DNA from: JAURVT01 sp049059935
GTDB taxonomy: Bacteria; Actinomycetota; Actinomycetes; Propionibacteriales; Nocardioidaceae
NCBI RefSeq assembly: GCF_049059935.1
Contig: NZ_JBMGQR010000124.1
Location: forward strand, 1-6,738
Length of the DNA stretch: 6,738 nucleotides
Reading direction: 5' to 3'
In this document: positions 5,159 through 6,738 of the stretch, piece by piece
Layout: the number at the start of each line of letters is the position of its first letter
Numbering within the stretch: the stretch's first letter is position 1
The notes under the pieces: model-generated
The model's database searches: none
Told to the model about the DNA's origin: nothing
What the model saw: only the letters and a program-made list of their open reading frames with translations
Translations under genes and position numbers: made by a program

Positions 5159-6738
5159 ATCGTCATCTCCTTACGCAGCTTCTGGGTGGCGTCGACCCAG
5201 CTCCCCACGTTCCATCTACCGAACGAGCCGAGCCCGCCGAGCGGGTCGTCGCCGAAGTAGACAGGGACGTGGATGAGGCTGAGGCCGTCGTGGGTGGCGG
5301 CTCGGTCCAAGGCGGCGGTGAGGTCACCGACGCTGCTGCCGCCGTGGGCGGCGTGGACCCCGGCCACCGCCGAGGCCCAGGCGACGTAGTCGACGGCGAC
5401 CTGGTCGTTGGTGGAGTAGTCGATCCCGTACTGGGCGCGTTGCAGGGACGAGATCGCCCCCTGACGGCGGTTGTCGAGCAGGACGATGATGCCGCGAGCC
5501 CCGTGCTGCACGCCATCGATGAGGACCTGGGGGTTCATGGTGAACGAGCCGTCACCGGTCATCGCGACGGCGCGCAGGTCGGAGTCGCTGATGGCGGTCG
5601 CGAGCAGCGCGCTGGCCGAGAAGCCCATGTAGGAGGCGCCGGTCTCGGTGATGGTCTGGCCCGGCCGGTCGTCCTCGTTGATCTGAAAGCCATTTGCCTG
5701 CACGTCACCGGCGTCGAAGAAGGTGACGTGCTGGTTGGCCCGCGCCCATGCCGTGACCGCCCGGATCGCTGCCGGCTGGGTCAGCACGTCGCGCCCCCAC
5801 ATCTCGTCGTGCAGGGTCGGTTGGCCGAAGCGCTCGTCCTTGAACGCCACCCACTCCTGCCAGGCTTGCTGGTTGCTCCGAGCCCATGGGCTGTCCAGGC
5901 CCTGCGGGGTGGCACCCAGTGCCTCGAGTGCCTCGATGAGCTTCTCGAGGGTGGGCTCGGCGGCACCCACCAATGCGACGGTGTTGGCGTAGTGCAGCGC
6001 CGCCCCGGGGTCGGTGTTGATGTTGGTGACCTGACGGACCTGGGGATAGCCGGTGCGCGACATATCGGCCTGGCAAACCGCGCGGGACCCGATCGCCAGG
6101 AGGTGGTCGGCGTTCTCCATCGCGAAGTTGCCGGCGATGGACCCCTTCGAGCCTCCGACGGTCTGGTTGCGGGGGTCGTCGTAGGCCAGCGTGCCGCTGG
6201 CGACCGGAGAGACCACGGCGAACCCGTCGACCAGGTCCAGCAGCCGGCGCAGCGGTGCGCCCAACCCGCGAGCTCCCCCGCCGACCCGGACCACGACCCG
6301 ATCCGCGGCGAGCAGCTGTCGCGCAGCCTCGGCGTACCGGCCACCGTCAGCCGCGGCCCCCAGTGGCGGTGGCGCGCCGACCGGCAGCGACCGGATCCGA
6401 AAGTCGTGCATCACCTGGGGTTGGGTGTTGATGGGCAGCAGCAGGAAGAAGGGCTGACCTCGGTGCGGGTGCTCGACCGCGTTCAGGCCGCGACGCAACG
6501 CCTCGGGCAGGGCCTCGGGTGTGTGCAATGTGTACGCCGGCCCCATCTCGGCGCAGACGCGCAGGAACTGTTCCTGACGCTCCCCGGTGAGCTGCTGCAT
6601 GTTGGGGCCTTCGGCTTGTGTCGTCTCGTCGGCGTAAACGTGCCACACACCCACACCGTCACTGGCCGCCGCCAGGCTGCCTGCGAGCGCCTGCAGCGCC
6701 CCGGGCCCGATGGACGTGAACACGGCGGCCTTCTCTCC
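5155..6738 (-). CDS. ThDP-dependent enzyme, IolD-like (5' end outside window)
   Basis: It belongs to the pyruvate-oxidase/acetolactate-synthase-like superfamily, which makes or breaks C-C bonds next to a carbonyl. The frame is open to the right edge (GEKAA precedes the GTG at 6723, which encodes an internal Val), so the N-terminal pyrimidine-binding part with the cofactor-activating Glu is missing. Numbered from 6723, FTSIGPGAL (2-10) is the end of the pyrimidine domain. The middle domain spans about 130-265, with VGGGARGLG (147-155) and NADHLLAIGSRAVCQAD (204-220). The pyrophosphate domain has GDGSFTMNP (390-398) with Asp391 and the closing Asn418 in LLDNRR, a normal GDG-N spacing. The middle-domain IGSR...NIN pattern, the LLDN motif and a C-terminal tail with WNVGSWVDA recall IolD (trihydroxycyclohexane-1,2-dione hydrolase) more than acetolactate synthase. 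A 2-keto-acid decarboxylase or lyase is an alternative. It is the first visible gene of the operon and overlaps the next one by 4 bases. Confidence 0.85.
   Translation of the reverse strand, partial: GEKAAVFTSIGPGALQALAGSLAAASDGVGVWHVYADETTQAEGPNMQQLTGERQEQFLRVCAEMGPAYTLHTPEALPEALRRGLNAVEHPHRGQPFFLLLPINTQPQVMHDFRIRSLPVGAPPPLGAAADGGRYAEAARQLLAADRVVVRVGGGARGLGAPLRRLLDLVDGFAVVSPVASGTLAYDDPRNQTVGGSKGSIAGNFAMENADHLLAIGSRAVCQADMSRTGYPQVRQVTNINTDPGAALHYANTVALVGAAEPTLEKLIEALEALGATPQGLDSPWARSNQQAWQEWVAFKDERFGQPTLHDEMWGRDVLTQPAAIRAVTAWARANQHVTFFDAGDVQANGFQINEDDRPGQTITETGASYMGFSASALLATAISDSDLRAVAMTGDGSFTMNPQVLIDGVQHGARGIIVLLDNRRQGAISSLQRAQYGIDYSTNDQVAVDYVAWASAVAGVHAAHGGSSVGDLTAALDRAATHDGLSLIHVPVYFGDDPLGGLGSFGRWNVGSWVDATQKLRKEMTI
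5167..5172 (-). promoter_or_regulatory. Ribosome binding site fixing the TTG start of the aldehyde dehydrogenase
   Basis: On the - strand AAGGAG is followed by an 8-base spacer (ATGACGAT) and then TTG. The site lies inside the last codons of the upstream ThDP gene (Lys518, Glu519). The ATG in the spacer belongs to the ThDP frame and meets a stop after two more residues, so it cannot start the dehydrogenase. Confidence 0.8.

Noticed and set aside
2290..5276. Many long open frames on the + strand opposite the dehydratase and aldehyde dehydrogenase.
   Set aside because: They are Ser/Arg/Ala-rich translations antisense to conserved enzymes, with no motifs of their own.
2001..6738. Branched-chain amino-acid biosynthesis operon (acetolactate synthase plus dihydroxy-acid dehydratase).
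   Set aside because: There is no ilvC or small acetolactate synthase subunit. An aldehyde dehydrogenase lies between the two, the ThDP enzyme looks IolD-like, and the dehydratase has aldonate-type motifs.
1..6738. CRISPR arrays, tRNA or rRNA genes, riboswitches, phage attachment sites.
   Set aside because: No regularly spaced repeats, cloverleaf pattern, conserved rRNA stretches or recognisable aptamer were seen on either strand.

Overview
The window is GC-rich, with strong G/C preference at codon third positions. Its coding content (an actinobacterial-type DnaB tail, an IS30-family element of a type common in actinobacteria, and long overlapping catabolic genes) points to a high-GC actinobacterial chromosome. 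Genus cannot be decided from this sequence alone.

Left part, + strand (1-1905): the 3' end of the replicative helicase gene dnaB is followed closely by a small unrecognised gene for a protein with two membrane segments. Then comes a decayed IS30-family transposase gene carrying an in-frame nonsense codon, a one-base frameshift, a substitution at the first catalytic Asp, and loss of the whole 3' third. No intact right end of the element is visible.

Right part, - strand (6738-2001): three genes transcribed right to left, each joined to the next by a 4-base stop/start overlap. In order of transcription they are a thiamine-diphosphate (ThDP) enzyme resembling IolD (5' end outside the window), an NAD(P)-dependent aldehyde dehydrogenase, and an IlvD/Edd-family Fe-S dehydratase whose motifs fit the sugar-acid dehydratase branch better than the branched-chain amino-acid enzyme. 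The IS30 remnant and this operon are convergent, and only about 95 bp separate the last recognisable transposase codon from the dehydratase stop.

The operon reads as a compact catabolic module: dehydration of a polyhydroxy acid, ThDP-dependent C-C cleavage or decarboxylation, and oxidation of an aldehyde to an acid. This parallels the IolE/IolD/IolA logic of inositol breakdown, or a non-phosphorylating aldonate route, with a different dehydratase family. The substrate is not determined, and no transporter, regulator or sugar dehydrogenase lies in the window to narrow it. This operon is the best candidate here for something not well described.
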